Numbered from the stretch's first letter, positions 8,254 through 17,629 are shown. The stretch: 64,000 bases of DNA from Eubacteriales bacterium (GCA_028702135.1 JAQVPJ010000002.1:100338-164337), one strand, 5' to 3'. Notes: generated by a model not told the origin, from the sequence alone. Program-made: numbers and translations.

Positions 8254-9132
8254 ATGAAATACCTTTCTAAGGTTTCTGTTTTTATTTTACTTGTTGTCAT
8301 ATACGTTTTAGTATTGAGCGGATGCGGTATACCCGGAGATAACCCGGATGACGACGCAAAGCTTAAGGTTGCCGTAACAATATTGCCGCAAAAGGAATTT
8401 ATCGAAGCGGTATGCAGGGACAGAGCAGAGGTTCTTACAATTGTACCCCTTGGCAGCAGTCCCGAGAGTTATGAGCCAACCGCACAGCAGATTGAGGAGC
8501 TGGCGGGTGCGGATATATATTTTAAAATAGGAGTACCTTGTGAGCAGGCGAAATCACTTACAAAGCCTGAAAAGGCGGTAGTTATCAATCTTGCGGAGAA
8601 AACAGCGGATAAATATGATGATTTGATGTTTGCGGAAGGCAGCAGAGATCCGCATATCTGGCTGTCCCCAAACAGGGTTGTCGTGATGGTCAACGCCATT
8701 GCAAAAGAGATCAGTGAGCTTGACCCGGAAAACGAAGAGGAGTATAAGCTGAACGCCGCATCATATATCGCAGGTTTGATGCAGGCAAAGGCTTATGTTA
8801 ACGGGCTTTTTAAGGATATACCCGAGGAAGATCGTGTTTTTCTTACCTTTCATCCCGCTTTTGGATATTTTGCTGATGAATTCGGTTTGAGTATGTATTC
8901 ACTTGAGGAGGAAGGTAAAGAAGCGACAGCTAAGGATTTACAGAATATGATAGATTTTGCTAAGGAAAACAACATAAAAGTATTGTTTACACAAGCAGAG
9001 GACGACAGCGCTCAGCCAAAAACTTTTATCGCAGAGGTTGGCGGGGAAACGGTGGTTCTCAATCCGCTTTCGCAGGATTATATAAGAAATCTCAAATTTA
9101 TGGCGGAGAAGATAGCAGGAGCATTGACATGA
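8254..9132 (+). CDS. znuA: Zinc/metal ABC transporter substrate-binding lipoprotein
   Basis: A 292-residue lipoprotein of the cluster A-I metal-binding family: signal with lipobox LSGC (Cys24), lobe 1 KVAVTILPQKEF, ligand segments DPHIWLSP and HPAFGYF, and a C-terminal QAEDDSAQP region. The usual first ligand segment SPHTYEPT reads SPESYEPT, so the first histidine is replaced by Glu. There is no His-rich loop. The family delivers Zn or Mn to ZnuB/ZnuC-type transporters; gene order with a Fur-type regulator favours zinc. ATG 8254 has AAGGAG seven bases upstream; a TTG at 8227 lies inside the operator and is rejected. It overlaps znuC by 4 bp. Confidence 0.88.
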   Translation: MKYLSKVSVFILLVVIYVLVLSGCGIPGDNPDDDAKLKVAVTILPQKEFIEAVCRDRAEVLTIVPLGSSPESYEPTAQQIEELAGADIYFKIGVPCEQAKSLTKPEKAVVINLAEKTADKYDDLMFAEGSRDPHIWLSPNRVVVMVNAIAKEISELDPENEEEYKLNAASYIAGLMQAKAYVNGLFKDIPEEDRVFLTFHPAFGYFADEFGLSMYSLEEEGKEATAKDLQNMIDFAKENNIKVLFTQAEDDSAQPKTFIAEVGGETVVLNPLSQDYIRNLKFMAEKIAGALT

Positions 9133-9932
9133 GCGGGGATATAGAAAAGTCATCCGGCAACAAGGCAGTATCAATAAAGGATTTATCAGTAGATTACGGA
9201 CGGATATCGGCGTTGTCGGGTGTCTGCCTTGATGTTATGGAAGGGGAGTATCTCGGCATAATAGGACCTAATGGTGGCGGAAAATCGACGCTGCTTAAGG
9301 CTATGATCGGACTTATCCCTGAATATGAGGGCAGCATTACGGTTTTCGGGAATACAGTACGCGACAGCAGGGGATATGTGGGCTATGTACCTCAGCTATC
9401 CACGGTCGACAAGCAGTTCCCGATAACGCTTTATGAGGTTGTATTATCGGGCTGTATAAACCCGAGATTATCCATGTTTACTCGTTATAATTGGCAGGAA
9501 AAAGAATTTGTCGGCGAGCTGCTGTCACGAGTGGGTCTTCTTCATCTTGCAGATCGACAGGTCTCGCAGCTCTCAGGCGGCGAGTTTCAGCGTATGCTTA
9601 TAGCGCGGGCGTTGGCTGCCAAGCCGAAGCTTTTACTACTGGACGAACCTACTGCAAGTGTAGATGCTGTGTCCGGCGATAATATATACAATCTGCTGTC
9701 GGAACTTAACAGGGATATGACAATAATATTGGTCACACATGATCTTTTGGCGGTATCGTCTCAGGTCAAAAGACTTGCCTGCCTAAATAATAAGCTCATT
9801 TACCATGGAGAGCCGCAGATTAACGCCGGCGTGGTAAACAGTCTTTACGGCTGTCCCGTGGATCTTATTGCACACGGCGTACCGCACAGGGTATTAAGGG
9901 AACATGAAGATGACGGAGGCTGCGGATGTTAG
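9129..9932 (+). CDS. znuC: Zinc/metal ABC transporter ATP-binding protein
   Basis: A 267-residue ABC ATPase: Walker A GPNGGGKST, Q-loop YVPQLSTVDKQFPIT, signature LSGGEFQRMLIARAL, Walker B LLLLDEPTASVD, switch His in LVTHD. The FPIT segment after the Q-loop is typical of the Mn/Zn-importer subfamily. It has ATGA overlap with znuA and a 7-bp overlap with znuB, so the three subunits are translationally coupled. The C-terminus ends in a Cys-rich GGCGC tail, unusual but seen in some metal transporter ATPases and perhaps metal binding. Confidence 0.93.
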   Translation: MSGDIEKSSGNKAVSIKDLSVDYGRISALSGVCLDVMEGEYLGIIGPNGGGKSTLLKAMIGLIPEYEGSITVFGNTVRDSRGYVGYVPQLSTVDKQFPITLYEVVLSGCINPRLSMFTRYNWQEKEFVGELLSRVGLLHLADRQVSQLSGGEFQRMLIARALAAKPKLLLLDEPTASVDAVSGDNIYNLLSELNRDMTIILVTHDLLAVSSQVKRLACLNNKLIYHGEPQINAGVVNSLYGCPVDLIAHGVPHRVLREHEDDGGCGC

Positions 9933-10771
9933 AGAGAATTTTTGAATATACCTATCTTCAGCACGCTGTTCTTGCCTGTCTGTTTTCGAGTATAGTCTGC
10001 GGCATAATCGGTGTGGTTATAATCGAAAAAAAGCTGATAATGATGAGCGGAGGTATCGCACATACCGCTTATGGCGGAGTCGGTCTCGGGTACCTTCTAA
10101 ATATTGAGCCGATAATAGGTGCGTTCATATTCGCACTCGCTTCCGCACTCGGTATCGGGAGCATAAAGCGCAGAGGCGGACCAAAAACAGATGTCATCAT
10201 AGGACTTCTATGGTCCTTCGGTATGGCTTGCGGAGTATTCTTTATCGGGTTGAGGAAGGGATATGCTCCGGATATTGACTCATACCTTTTCGGGAACATT
10301 CTATCTGTATCAACAACAGATATTTATCTGATGCTTGCACTTTCGGCAGTGATTATAATCGTAATAACCGCATTCTTCCCATATTGGAAAGCTTACCTCT
10401 TTGATGAGGAATTCGCTGCCGTAAAAGGAATAAACACCGTCCTTCTCGAGTATATGCTGCTCGTATTAATATCCATGGCGGTAGTGGTTCTGATACGCTC
10501 TGTCGGAATCATACTTGTTATGGCACTGCTTACCGCACCTGCCGCTACAGCTTCGCTATTCACAAAAAAACTGAAAAACAGGATGGTTTATGCTGTCATA
10601 TTAAGCCTTCTCTTTACCGTTAGCGGACTCTTTATATCATACTACTTAAATATACAATCCGGAGCCACTATCGTTTTCGTTTCCGTGGTAATATATTTTA
10701 CCTCATATGTAATTCGTGAATCCTTTCAAAAGCACAAAGGCTGTCGAAATATAACAAATAAATTAGCATAA
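9926..10771 (+). CDS. znuB: Zinc/metal ABC transporter permease
   Basis: A 281-residue multi-spanning permease of the ABC-3 family. Visible are the N-terminal LERIFEYTYLQHAVLACLF start, the SGGIAHTAYGGVGLGYLL segment typical of the family, about eight hydrophobic helices, and the AAVKGIN coupling region. It forms the membrane channel with ZnuC for zinc (or manganese) entry. It overlaps znuC and is followed 6 bp later by the regulator gene. Confidence 0.92.
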   Translation: MLERIFEYTYLQHAVLACLFSSIVCGIIGVVIIEKKLIMMSGGIAHTAYGGVGLGYLLNIEPIIGAFIFALASALGIGSIKRRGGPKTDVIIGLLWSFGMACGVFFIGLRKGYAPDIDSYLFGNILSVSTTDIYLMLALSAVIIIVITAFFPYWKAYLFDEEFAAVKGINTVLLEYMLLVLISMAVVVLIRSVGIILVMALLTAPAATASLFTKKLKNRMVYAVILSLLFTVSGLFISYYLNIQSGATIVFVSVVIYFTSYVIRESFQKHKGCRNITNKLA

Positions 10772-10777
10772 CAGGGG

Positions 10778-11209
10778 ATGGATGAAGTGAAAGATATGGA
10801 TGAACTGCTCAGAAGCAGCGGACTAAAAATCACAAATCAACGCAGGGCTATCCTGAGTATACTTGAGCAAAACGAGCTCCCTGCGTCCGCAGACGAAGTT
10901 TACAATGCGCTGAGGGAGCGTCATATTTCCGTCAATTTGTCAACAGTGTACCGCACTATGGAGAGGATGTCCGAGTGCGGTCTGATAAAAAAGCTGAAGA
11001 TTATCAATGAGGAGAAGTCATATTATGAATTCTTCAAAGTAATGCACCGTCACTTTCTGATTTGCTTGAATTGTAAAAAAATGATACCCATTCAGGGCTG
11101 TCCACTAAAAGGATACGAAAAAGCGTTGGAGGAAAAGACTGATTATAAAATAGCCGGTCATAGGCTGGACATTTACGGTTACTGCCCCGAATGCAATTCC
11201 GATATATAA
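10778..11209 (+). CDS. zur: Fur family metalloregulator, probably Zur
   Basis: A 143-residue Fur-family repressor: winged helix (LKITNQRRAILSILEQN, VNLSTVYRTMERM), metal-binding HRHFLICLNCKKMIPIQGC, and a C-terminal CPEC. The CxxC pair plus CPEC form the usual structural zinc site. Location at the end of the znu operon strongly favours zinc sensing. The start is uncertain: AGGGG at 10773-10777 abuts the ATG at 10778 but is well spaced for an in-frame GTG at 10787, which would trim three residues. PerR-like sensing cannot be excluded by reading alone. Confidence 0.88.
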   Translation: MDEVKDMDELLRSSGLKITNQRRAILSILEQNELPASADEVYNALRERHISVNLSTVYRTMERMSECGLIKKLKIINEEKSYYEFFKVMHRHFLICLNCKKMIPIQGCPLKGYEKALEEKTDYKIAGHRLDIYGYCPECNSDI

Positions 11210-11229
11210 GAATTTACAGCATATAAAAA

Positions 11230-11260
11230 GCGTACCCCATTTTAAGAGGTACGCATTTTT
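11230..11260 (+). terminator. Bidirectional terminator between zur and the 11276 gene
   Basis: GCGTACC (11230-11236) pairs with GGTACGC (11248-11254), followed by ATTTTT; the opposite strand also has a T run (from AAAAA at 11225-11229). It lies between convergent genes. Confidence 0.75.
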
Positions 11261-11275
11261 AATCTAAATCAACGA

Positions 11276-12235
11276 TTATTTCTTCTTTTTCATAACGGCA
11301 AAAGCGATAACACCGATTATAATAAGAGCTCCGGCAACAATAAGCACATAATATATAGGCTTAAGTCCGTCCTCATCCCCCGTATCTTTTTCGGAATTTT
11401 CCGCTTCGCTCTTCTCGGGTGCTTTGGATTCGTTCGGTTCTGCATCGGAGCTTAATTCCTTGCTCTCTTCTGCAGAGCTTGTATCCGATTCGTCTGGTAC
11501 GCTTTCATCAATGCTTTCGGCTTCGCTCACTATGCTTTGAGTCTCGCTTACGTCACTTTCCTCAGGCTCCGCCTTTTTAGGTCTTATTGCACCTAATCCG
11601 TCAACAGAATCTGTGGAGCTGACGTAATAAGAGTAGATTGTCAGCTTTGAGCCTATTGTTCCCGATAATGTACCTTCAAGGTAAGTAAAGCGATGAATCT
11701 TATCATCAAACAATCCGTCTTTCTTTTCGGTCACATACTGTCCCCAATCCCAAATGCCGTAACCCTCTCCGGCAACCTTCTGATAATCCTTGTAATCCGA
11801 TCCTTCCATGCTGTTAAGAAAAAGGTCGGCGTTTTTGTTATCAGCTGACTTATCCTTGCGGGTGTAATGTGCGATTAATGAACCGAAAGTAACTCCGTCT
11901 GCCGAAGCATAATCATATACAAAATATGCAGGCTTTGAGAGATCAATTGGCTCATCGTTGTAAATCGTGCCGCTTCCCTCCTTATACAATCCTTCCGCGA
12001 AAACCATATTAATGGAAGCGCTTGACTCTGTGAGGGTAAAAGTTACAGAACCGTTAGCATTTTCCTCCATCGTGCATCCGGTAAGTGTAAGGTTTCCTCT
12101 GTCAGTATCGTGGCTCGGCATTAGGTTTGCGAGAACGGTGTTATCTGCAGAAACAGGTACTAAAAGAGTGGCACAAAGGAGAATAACGATTGCGAAACAC
12201 AGCGATAAGTGTTTCAAAGTTGATGTTTTTTTCAT
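11276..12235 (-). CDS. Membrane-anchored surface protein with acidic linker, unknown function
   Basis: A 319-residue exported protein. Signal peptide (about 1-30, ending VSA), a globular domain of roughly 180 residues rich in Thr/Ser and aromatic residues (GYGIWDWGQY, KIHRFTYLEG), then a low-complexity Ser/Glu/Asp/Pro linker (about 215-290), one hydrophobic helix and a KKKK tail. There is no LPxTG, so it is anchored by the helix. The same architecture recurs at 42807, though the globular domains do not look alike. It is monocistronic between zur and nadC. No family was recognised; a ligand- or polysaccharide-binding role is only a guess. Confidence 0.7.
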   Translation of the reverse strand: MKKTSTLKHLSLCFAIVILLCATLLVPVSADNTVLANLMPSHDTDRGNLTLTGCTMEENANGSVTFTLTESSASINMVFAEGLYKEGSGTIYNDEPIDLSKPAYFVYDYASADGVTFGSLIAHYTRKDKSADNKNADLFLNSMEGSDYKDYQKVAGEGYGIWDWGQYVTEKKDGLFDDKIHRFTYLEGTLSGTIGSKLTIYSYYVSSTDSVDGLGAIRPKKAEPEESDVSETQSIVSEAESIDESVPDESDTSSAEESKELSSDAEPNESKAPEKSEAENSEKDTGDEDGLKPIYYVLIVAGALIIIGVIAFAVMKKKK

Positions 12236-12284
12236 TTTTCTCTTCCTTTATATTAAATTTTTGGATCGCATTATTAGAGAATTT

Positions 12285-13118
12285 TTATATAATCACAAAT
12301 TTTAAGCTGATGTCGAGTGCTTTTACAGAATGTGTAAGTGCGCCTATCGATATAAGGTTAACACCTGTCGCGGCGACCTTTGCAAGGTCTTTCTCTCCCA
12401 TATTTCCGCTCGCCTCCGTAAGGGCTCTTCCGCCAACAATCCGGACGGCTTTTTTCATATCATCTTCAGTCATATTGTCGAGCATAATGATATCGGCTTT
12501 TGCGGAAAGCGCTTCGTCGAGCTGTTCGAATGTTTCGACCTCTACTTCGATTTTCAAGGTATGAGGTACATTGCTTCTTGCAGCAAGCACAGCTTTTGTT
12601 ATGGAACCTGAAGCGGATATATGGTTGTCCTTTATCAGTATGCCATCCGAGAGACTAAAACGGTGGTTGCAGCCCCCTCCGATACGGACGGCATATTTGT
12701 CCAAAATCCTGAGCCCGGGCATTGTCTTTCGGGTATCGGTTATTCGTGTGTTCGTGCCTTTCACAGCCTCGACTGCTGCGGCGGTCTGGGTTGCTATACC
12801 TGAAGCGCGCTGCATAAGATTCAGCGCAGTGCGCTCTCCTGTGAGAATGTTGCGTGCATTGCCGCTGATTTCAGCAATTATATCGCCTTTTTTAATACGG
12901 TCTCCATCCTCAAAGCATCTTTTTATTATCACATCACCGCCCGCAAGCTCAAAAGTGCGTTCGGCGATACCGATGCCGCACAGAACACCGTCGTCCTTTG
13001 CAATAAAACGTCCGCTAACACGTGCATTTTCGGAAACAATTGCGTTTGTAGTGATATCTCCGTATGGTGCGTCCTCGTTCAGAGAGTTCAATATGATTGT
13101 ATCAAAAGCTGTATTCAT
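12285..13118 (-). CDS. nadC: Nicotinate-nucleotide pyrophosphorylase (quinolinate PRTase)
   Basis: A 277-residue NadC with NALNLMQRASGIATQT-type active site (here ERTALNLMQRASGIATQT), DTRKTMPGLRILDKYAVRIGGG, HRFSLSDGILIKDNH and IMLDNM. It converts quinolinate and PRPP to nicotinate mononucleotide in de novo NAD synthesis. It lies 18 bp after nadB and is clearly co-transcribed. NadA, the quinolinate synthase, is not in this window, although nadA, nadB and nadC commonly form one operon. RBS AGGT precedes the ATG. Confidence 0.95.
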   Translation of the reverse strand: MNTAFDTIILNSLNEDAPYGDITTNAIVSENARVSGRFIAKDDGVLCGIGIAERTFELAGGDVIIKRCFEDGDRIKKGDIIAEISGNARNILTGERTALNLMQRASGIATQTAAAVEAVKGTNTRITDTRKTMPGLRILDKYAVRIGGGCNHRFSLSDGILIKDNHISASGSITKAVLAARSNVPHTLKIEVEVETFEQLDEALSAKADIIMLDNMTEDDMKKAVRIVGGRALTEASGNMGEKDLAKVAATGVNLISIGALTHSVKALDISLKFVII

Positions 13119-13136
13119 CGTTTTACCTGCTTTCTT

Positions 13137-14645
13137 TTATTGCACGATATAATGCGCCCCTATGCACTCCCTGCGCGCGAGAGCAGCCTCTACCACCTTT
13201 TTTGCCACCTGCATCATGTTGTAAATTTTAAACTCATATGGCAGTATAAGTTCGGCGCTGTCTGCGATTTCAAGGAGTTGATCAATACCCTCAAGAGCAA
13301 TTTGCATCTCGTCACTGCGACGTATCGCTCCGACATATTCCGACATCAGGGATTTTACCCTTTTTTCCGCATTAACGAAAAACTCCGAGGGTAGCCGGTT
13401 GTCAAAATAATCCGATTTTAAAATGATTTTTTTATTATCTGTATAGGAGGTAACAATATTTTTGTTGATGTATCGTGCAGCCCTGCGTCCGAAAACAAGG
13501 CACTCTAAAAGCGAATTGGAGGCAAGTCTGTTAGCTCCGTGTATGCCGGTTCTTGCCGCCTCCCCGCAGCTGAACAATCCCTTTATATTCGTTCTGCCGT
13601 CGCGGTCGGTCTTTATACCGCCCATAAAATAATGCTGTGCCGGCACTACGGGTATTAAATCCTCTGTAAGCCGTATTCCCTTGCTCAGGCATTCCTCGTA
13701 TATCGTCGGGAAGCGTTTGCTGAAGAATTCAGTCGTCATAGATGAAACATCAAGGAAAACATTGGTATCGCCTGTTTTTTTCATATCGGATAAAATACAA
13801 CGCGTCACAATATCACGAGGGGCAAGATCGGCGAGTTCGTGCTTGCCTGCCATAAAAGCTTCGCCCCTGCTGTTGCGCAGAATGCCACCCTCTCCTCTTA
13901 CCGCTTCCGAAATTAAAAACAGTCTCGAGTCCTTACCGTCGGAAGCGAGCATAGTAGGGTGAAACTGAACCATTTCCATGTCCTCAAGCACAGCACTCGC
14001 TCTGTATGCGGCAGCTATTCCGTCACCTACCGCACCTAAAGGATTTGATGTTTTCTCATATATCTGTCCCAAACCGCCGGTTGCTATAATGACGTTTCGG
14101 GTACGAAGAACCCTGTAATCATCGCCCACCTTGACAACAACTCCACAGATGCCGTCGTCGTCAGTAAGAATATCGACGAAGAATGTCTCGAAAAAGAAAT
14201 GCAGATTCTCTTTTTTAAGTGCAATGTTTCCGAGTACGATTGTAGTTTCCTTACCTGTTGCATCCCCGCCGCAATGGACGATTCTGCGCATTCTGTGCCC
14301 TCCCTCGCGGGTTATCTGCAAATCACCCTCAGGGTTGACATCGAACGGGACCTTCATATCAATAAGGGTTTTTATATTCTCCGGTCCTTCCTCTACAAGG
14401 GTTTTTACCGCCTCCGGATCGCAAAGACCCGCACCTGCCATGAGGGTATCCTCAATATGATTGATATAATTATCCTCAGGTGACATTACCGCAGCAATAC
14501 CGCCCTGTGCAAGATATGAGTTGCTCTCGTCCAGATTTGCCTTGGTTACGACCGCGACCTGAAGTCCGCTATCGATATGCAGCGCGGAATATAACCCCCC
14601 GACACCGCTCCCGATTATAACGACATCAAAGTCATAAACATTCAT
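13137..14645 (-). CDS. nadB: L-aspartate oxidase
   Basis: A 502-residue flavoprotein with FAD-binding GSGVGGLYSAL, the NSYLAQGGIAAV segment, HCGGDATGKE, QFHPTML, LISEAVRGEGG, and ANRLASNSLLECLVFGRRAA. It oxidises aspartate to iminoaspartate, the substrate of NadA. The ATG at 14645 is preceded by GAGGAA at good spacing; a more distal ATG at 14678 lacks a site and would add 11 residues before the Rossmann strand. First gene of a two-gene nadB-nadC operon; no NadR/NiaR binding site was recognised upstream. Confidence 0.95.
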   Translation of the reverse strand: MNVYDFDVVIIGSGVGGLYSALHIDSGLQVAVVTKANLDESNSYLAQGGIAAVMSPEDNYINHIEDTLMAGAGLCDPEAVKTLVEEGPENIKTLIDMKVPFDVNPEGDLQITREGGHRMRRIVHCGGDATGKETTIVLGNIALKKENLHFFFETFFVDILTDDDGICGVVVKVGDDYRVLRTRNVIIATGGLGQIYEKTSNPLGAVGDGIAAAYRASAVLEDMEMVQFHPTMLASDGKDSRLFLISEAVRGEGGILRNSRGEAFMAGKHELADLAPRDIVTRCILSDMKKTGDTNVFLDVSSMTTEFFSKRFPTIYEECLSKGIRLTEDLIPVVPAQHYFMGGIKTDRDGRTNIKGLFSCGEAARTGIHGANRLASNSLLECLVFGRRAARYINKNIVTSYTDNKKIILKSDYFDNRLPSEFFVNAEKRVKSLMSEYVGAIRRSDEMQIALEGIDQLLEIADSAELILPYEFKIYNMMQVAKKVVEAALARRECIGAHYIVQ

Positions 14646-14731
14646 TTCCTCATTTATTGAAAACAAATAACGACGCATAATAAATCCGTTTCTTCAATGT
14701 ATATTTAAAAACCGATAAAAACAATGCGAAA

Positions 14732-15649
14732 TCAGGTAAGCTCCTCAAGATTATATGGTGTGTTCTGATAAACAAAATAATTTAACCAGTTGCAAAACAA
14801 TAGATGAGCGTGGGCTCTCCAAGTATTCACCGGTGTTTTTTCTGTATTTTCATCGGGAAAATAATTTTGCGGAATTGCCGTCGAAAGACCTTTGTCTATA
14901 TCGCGCAGGTATTCTTTTTGCAGAGTGTCATAATCATATTCGGCGTGACCGGTAACATAAACCTCGCGTCCGTTCTTTGAGGCGACAAGGTATACTCCCG
15001 CTTTATCAGAGTTTGCAAGAATAAGCAGCTCCCCGCTTTTTTCGATATCCTCGCTTTTTACATAGGAGTATCTTGAATGCGGGGCAAGAAAGTTCTCGTC
15101 AAAGCCGCGGACAAGAGGATGAGAGGGCAGAAGTGTATTATGTTCAAAAACACCGAAAAGCTTATTTTCAAGCGGATATTTGGGTATCTTGTGATTATAA
15201 TAGAGTCCGGCATTCGCTCCCCAGCAGATATACATAGTGGAAAATACGTTATGCCTGCTCCAATCGAGAATTCCACAGAGCTCATCCCAATAGTCAACAT
15301 TCTCGAAGGAAAGCGTCTCTACAGGAGCGCCCGTGACTATCAGTCCATCGAGCCTTCCGTTTTTCACCTCGTCAAAGGTCTTGTAAAAAGAGGCGAGATG
15401 CTCTGCAGGAGTGTTTTTCGGTGCGTGTGACGCAGTGGTCAAAAGGCAGACGTCGATTTGAAGGGGCGTGTTTGACAGAAGCCGCAGCAACTGCGTCTCG
15501 GTTACTATTTTTGTCGGCATCAGGTTGAGAATCGCGATTTTGAGCGGACGAATATCCTGTGAAACCGCGCGGTTCTCGTCCATTACAAAGATATTTTCGT
15601 TTATTAGTGTTTCCGTTGCTGGTAAAGAAAGAGGAATTTTAATCGGCAT
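14732..15649 (-). CDS. metA: Homoserine O-acetyltransferase, MetA type
   Basis: A 305-residue MetA starting at the conserved MPIKIP. The catalytic Cys142 lies in YICWGANAG and the His/Glu pair in TGHAEYD. Position 111 is Glu ([11 protein letters not shown]); in this family Glu111 marks acetyl-CoA use, while Gly111, as in E. coli, marks succinyl-CoA use. The enzyme acylates homoserine in methionine synthesis. A TTG at 15670 is rejected because the family start is so conserved. The upstream region is too short for a SAM riboswitch and I see none. Confidence 0.95.
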   Translation of the reverse strand: MPIKIPLSLPATETLINENIFVMDENRAVSQDIRPLKIAILNLMPTKIVTETQLLRLLSNTPLQIDVCLLTTASHAPKNTPAEHLASFYKTFDEVKNGRLDGLIVTGAPVETLSFENVDYWDELCGILDWSRHNVFSTMYICWGANAGLYYNHKIPKYPLENKLFGVFEHNTLLPSHPLVRGFDENFLAPHSRYSYVKSEDIEKSGELLILANSDKAGVYLVASKNGREVYVTGHAEYDYDTLQKEYLRDIDKGLSTAIPQNYFPDENTEKTPVNTWRAHAHLLFCNWLNYFVYQNTPYNLEELT

Positions 15650-15809
15650 ATTACGAGCTCGTTTCTCCAAAAGTTTATTAAACTACATTATATCACCCGA
15701 TATAGAATAATTCAACCTTTATTTTCTTTAATAAATACAAAAAAAGCGTGGAAAAAAGAATATGAATATGATATACTTAACAAAATTGCAATGAAAAACG
15801 AGAATTATT

Positions 15810-16445
15810 ATGAAAGATACAGTTGTCTATCGGATCGATAAAGAAAACCCCGATATGAAAATAATTAACGAGTGTTCGAAAGCCATCAGGGAAGGCAGGG
15901 TGGTCTGTTTTCCTACCGAGACCGTTTACGGAGTGGGTACAAATGCTTTTGACGAAAAGGCAGTCAGCGATATATTTTATGCGAAGAAGCGTCCATATAA
16001 TAAACCGCTTCTATGCCATATTTCCTCTCTGCGACAAGCGGAGGAGATTTCATATCTGACAGAGGATGCAAGAAAACTGATCAATGCGTTCACTCCCGGA
16101 CCGTTGACGGTTATTGTAAGGAAAAAGGATTGTATTCCCGATATCATTACAGCAGGAGGAGATATGGTAGGCCTGCGCTTTCCCTCCAATCGTGTTTTTA
16201 TATTATTGGCAAAAGCGGCAGGTTGTCCGATTGCGGCGACCTCTGCGAATATCTCCGGAAGTATAAGCGCGAAATGCGGTGAGCAAGTTATAGAGGAGCT
16301 GTTCGGCAGGGTGGATATTATTGTCGATGCAGGTAACACCGAATACGGGATTGAATCCACGATAGTATCCCTTGCGGATAAGCCGAAGATTATTAGGCAG
16401 GGTGCAGTAAGCGCAGAAGAGATTGATAAGGTGCTGATGTTATGA
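15810..16445 (+). CDS. Threonylcarbamoyl-AMP synthase, Sua5/YrdC family
   Basis: A 211-residue protein that is a YrdC domain without the extra Sua5 C-terminal domain. Visible signatures are FPTETVYGVG, AKKRPYNKPLLCHIS and ATSANISG. It makes threonylcarbamoyl-AMP for the t6A37 tRNA modification with TsaB/D/E. The stop overlaps the ATG of coaE by 4 bp (ATGA), forming a compact operon with coaE, the transglycosylase gene and the aminopeptidase. Start context is weak (CGAGA upstream of the ATG). Confidence 0.92.
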   Translation: MKDTVVYRIDKENPDMKIINECSKAIREGRVVCFPTETVYGVGTNAFDEKAVSDIFYAKKRPYNKPLLCHISSLRQAEEISYLTEDARKLINAFTPGPLTVIVRKKDCIPDIITAGGDMVGLRFPSNRVFILLAKAAGCPIAATSANISGSISAKCGEQVIEELFGRVDIIVDAGNTEYGIESTIVSLADKPKIIRQGAVSAEEIDKVLML

Positions 16446-17047
16446 GTTTGATAGGTCTATGCGGCAGGAGCGGCAGTGGGAAAAGCGAATGCGGACAGTT
16501 CATAGAAAATATGGGTTTTAGGGTGATAGACAGCGACAGGGTCTACCGCAGTCTTACGCTGACGGGAAGTCCGATGTTACGCGAGCTTACCAGTCATTTC
16601 GGTAAAAACATACTTGATACAAACGGCGGTCTTGACCGAAAAAAGCTATCTGAAATCGTGTTCGACGATGATGATAAGTTAGAGCTTTTGAACAGAATCA
16701 CACATAAAAGAATCATTGCGGCTGTTTTGGATTGGTCAGCGGAGGTATCCGCAGCAAGCACAGGTGGATTTGCGGTCGTACAGGCGCCTTTACTTTTTGA
16801 AAGCGGGCTGAATGAAAAATGCGCTATAACCGTCTGTGTGATTGCGCCGGAGGAGGATTGCATCCGCCGTCTTGTTGAGCGGGACGGGTTGAGCAGAGAA
16901 CAGGCCGAGTTGAGGCTGAAAAAACAAAAAAGCAGCGAGTTTTTAAAAAGAAACTGTGATTACGTTATAGTTAACGACAGTGATATAGAATCCCTTAAAA
17001 AAAGAACCGAGCAGGTATTCAGAGAAATTTTAGAGGTGCGGAAATGA
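16442..17047 (+). CDS. coaE: Dephospho-CoA kinase
   Basis: A 201-residue P-loop kinase: GLCGRSGSGKS, DSDRVYRSL, and the LID segment RRLVERDGLSREQAELRLKK. It phosphorylates dephospho-CoA at the ribose 3' position, the last step of CoA synthesis. It overlaps both neighbours by 4 bp. Together with coaX and the ECF S-component at 24687-26148 it gives the window two separate CoA-related loci. Confidence 0.95.
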   Translation: MSLIGLCGRSGSGKSECGQFIENMGFRVIDSDRVYRSLTLTGSPMLRELTSHFGKNILDTNGGLDRKKLSEIVFDDDDKLELLNRITHKRIIAAVLDWSAEVSAASTGGFAVVQAPLLFESGLNEKCAITVCVIAPEEDCIRRLVERDGLSREQAELRLKKQKSSEFLKRNCDYVIVNDSDIESLKKRTEQVFREILEVRK

Positions 17048-17625
17048 CCTTGAAAAAGGGACGAACGGCGATTATTGCATTCATTATTATCTGCATTATC
17101 GTTGCAGGCTACTTTTTAGTCATAGAAATCAAAAAAAGCAGATACCCTAAGGAATACGAGGAATATGTGGTGAAGTACTCAAATGAGTGCAATGTTCCTC
17201 AGGAAATTGTTTATGCCGTTATTTACTGCGAGAGCGGGTTTAACAAGGATGCGGTTTCTCCTGACGGGGCGATAGGGCTTATGCAGATTATTCCCGACAC
17301 CTATGACTGGCTTTCAAGAATTATAGGCGAAAGCTACGCTGAGGGCGATATTTACATACCTGAGAACAATATCAAATACGGGGTATCCTACCTTGCGTAT
17401 CTGTATAAAAGGTTCGGTAACTGGGATACAGCAGTTGCAGGATATAACGCAGGTCACGGAAAGGTCTCCGAATGGCTGTCCGACAGCAGATATTCCGATG
17501 ACGGCGTAATACTGAAGAAAATTCCGTATAAGGAGACCGATAATTATGTTGTAAAGGTAAAAAAGGTAAAGAAAATATATATTGAGCTGTACTTTAATGA
17601 AAATACAAGCTCGGAAAGGAAATAA
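17044..17625 (+). CDS. Membrane-anchored lytic transglycosylase (SLT domain)
   Basis: A 193-residue protein with one N-terminal membrane helix (about residues 9-28) and an extracellular goose-type/SLT transglycosylase domain: catalytic Glu in CESGFNKDA, GAIGLMQI, and AVAGYNAGHGKV. Such enzymes cleave the MurNAc-GlcNAc bond of peptidoglycan to leave 1,6-anhydro ends. The coaE-to-SLT order with ATGA overlap is common in Clostridia. Length is typical for the short YjbJ-like class. Confidence 0.93.
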   Translation: MTLKKGRTAIIAFIIICIIVAGYFLVIEIKKSRYPKEYEEYVVKYSNECNVPQEIVYAVIYCESGFNKDAVSPDGAIGLMQIIPDTYDWLSRIIGESYAEGDIYIPENNIKYGVSYLAYLYKRFGNWDTAVAGYNAGHGKVSEWLSDSRYSDDGVILKKIPYKETDNYVVKVKKVKKIYIELYFNENTSSERK

Positions 17626-17629
17626 AATT

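Noticed and set aside
15650..15809. Search for a SAM riboswitch upstream of metA
   Set aside because: The region is short, has no S-box core motifs and no terminator-like hairpin on the metA strand.
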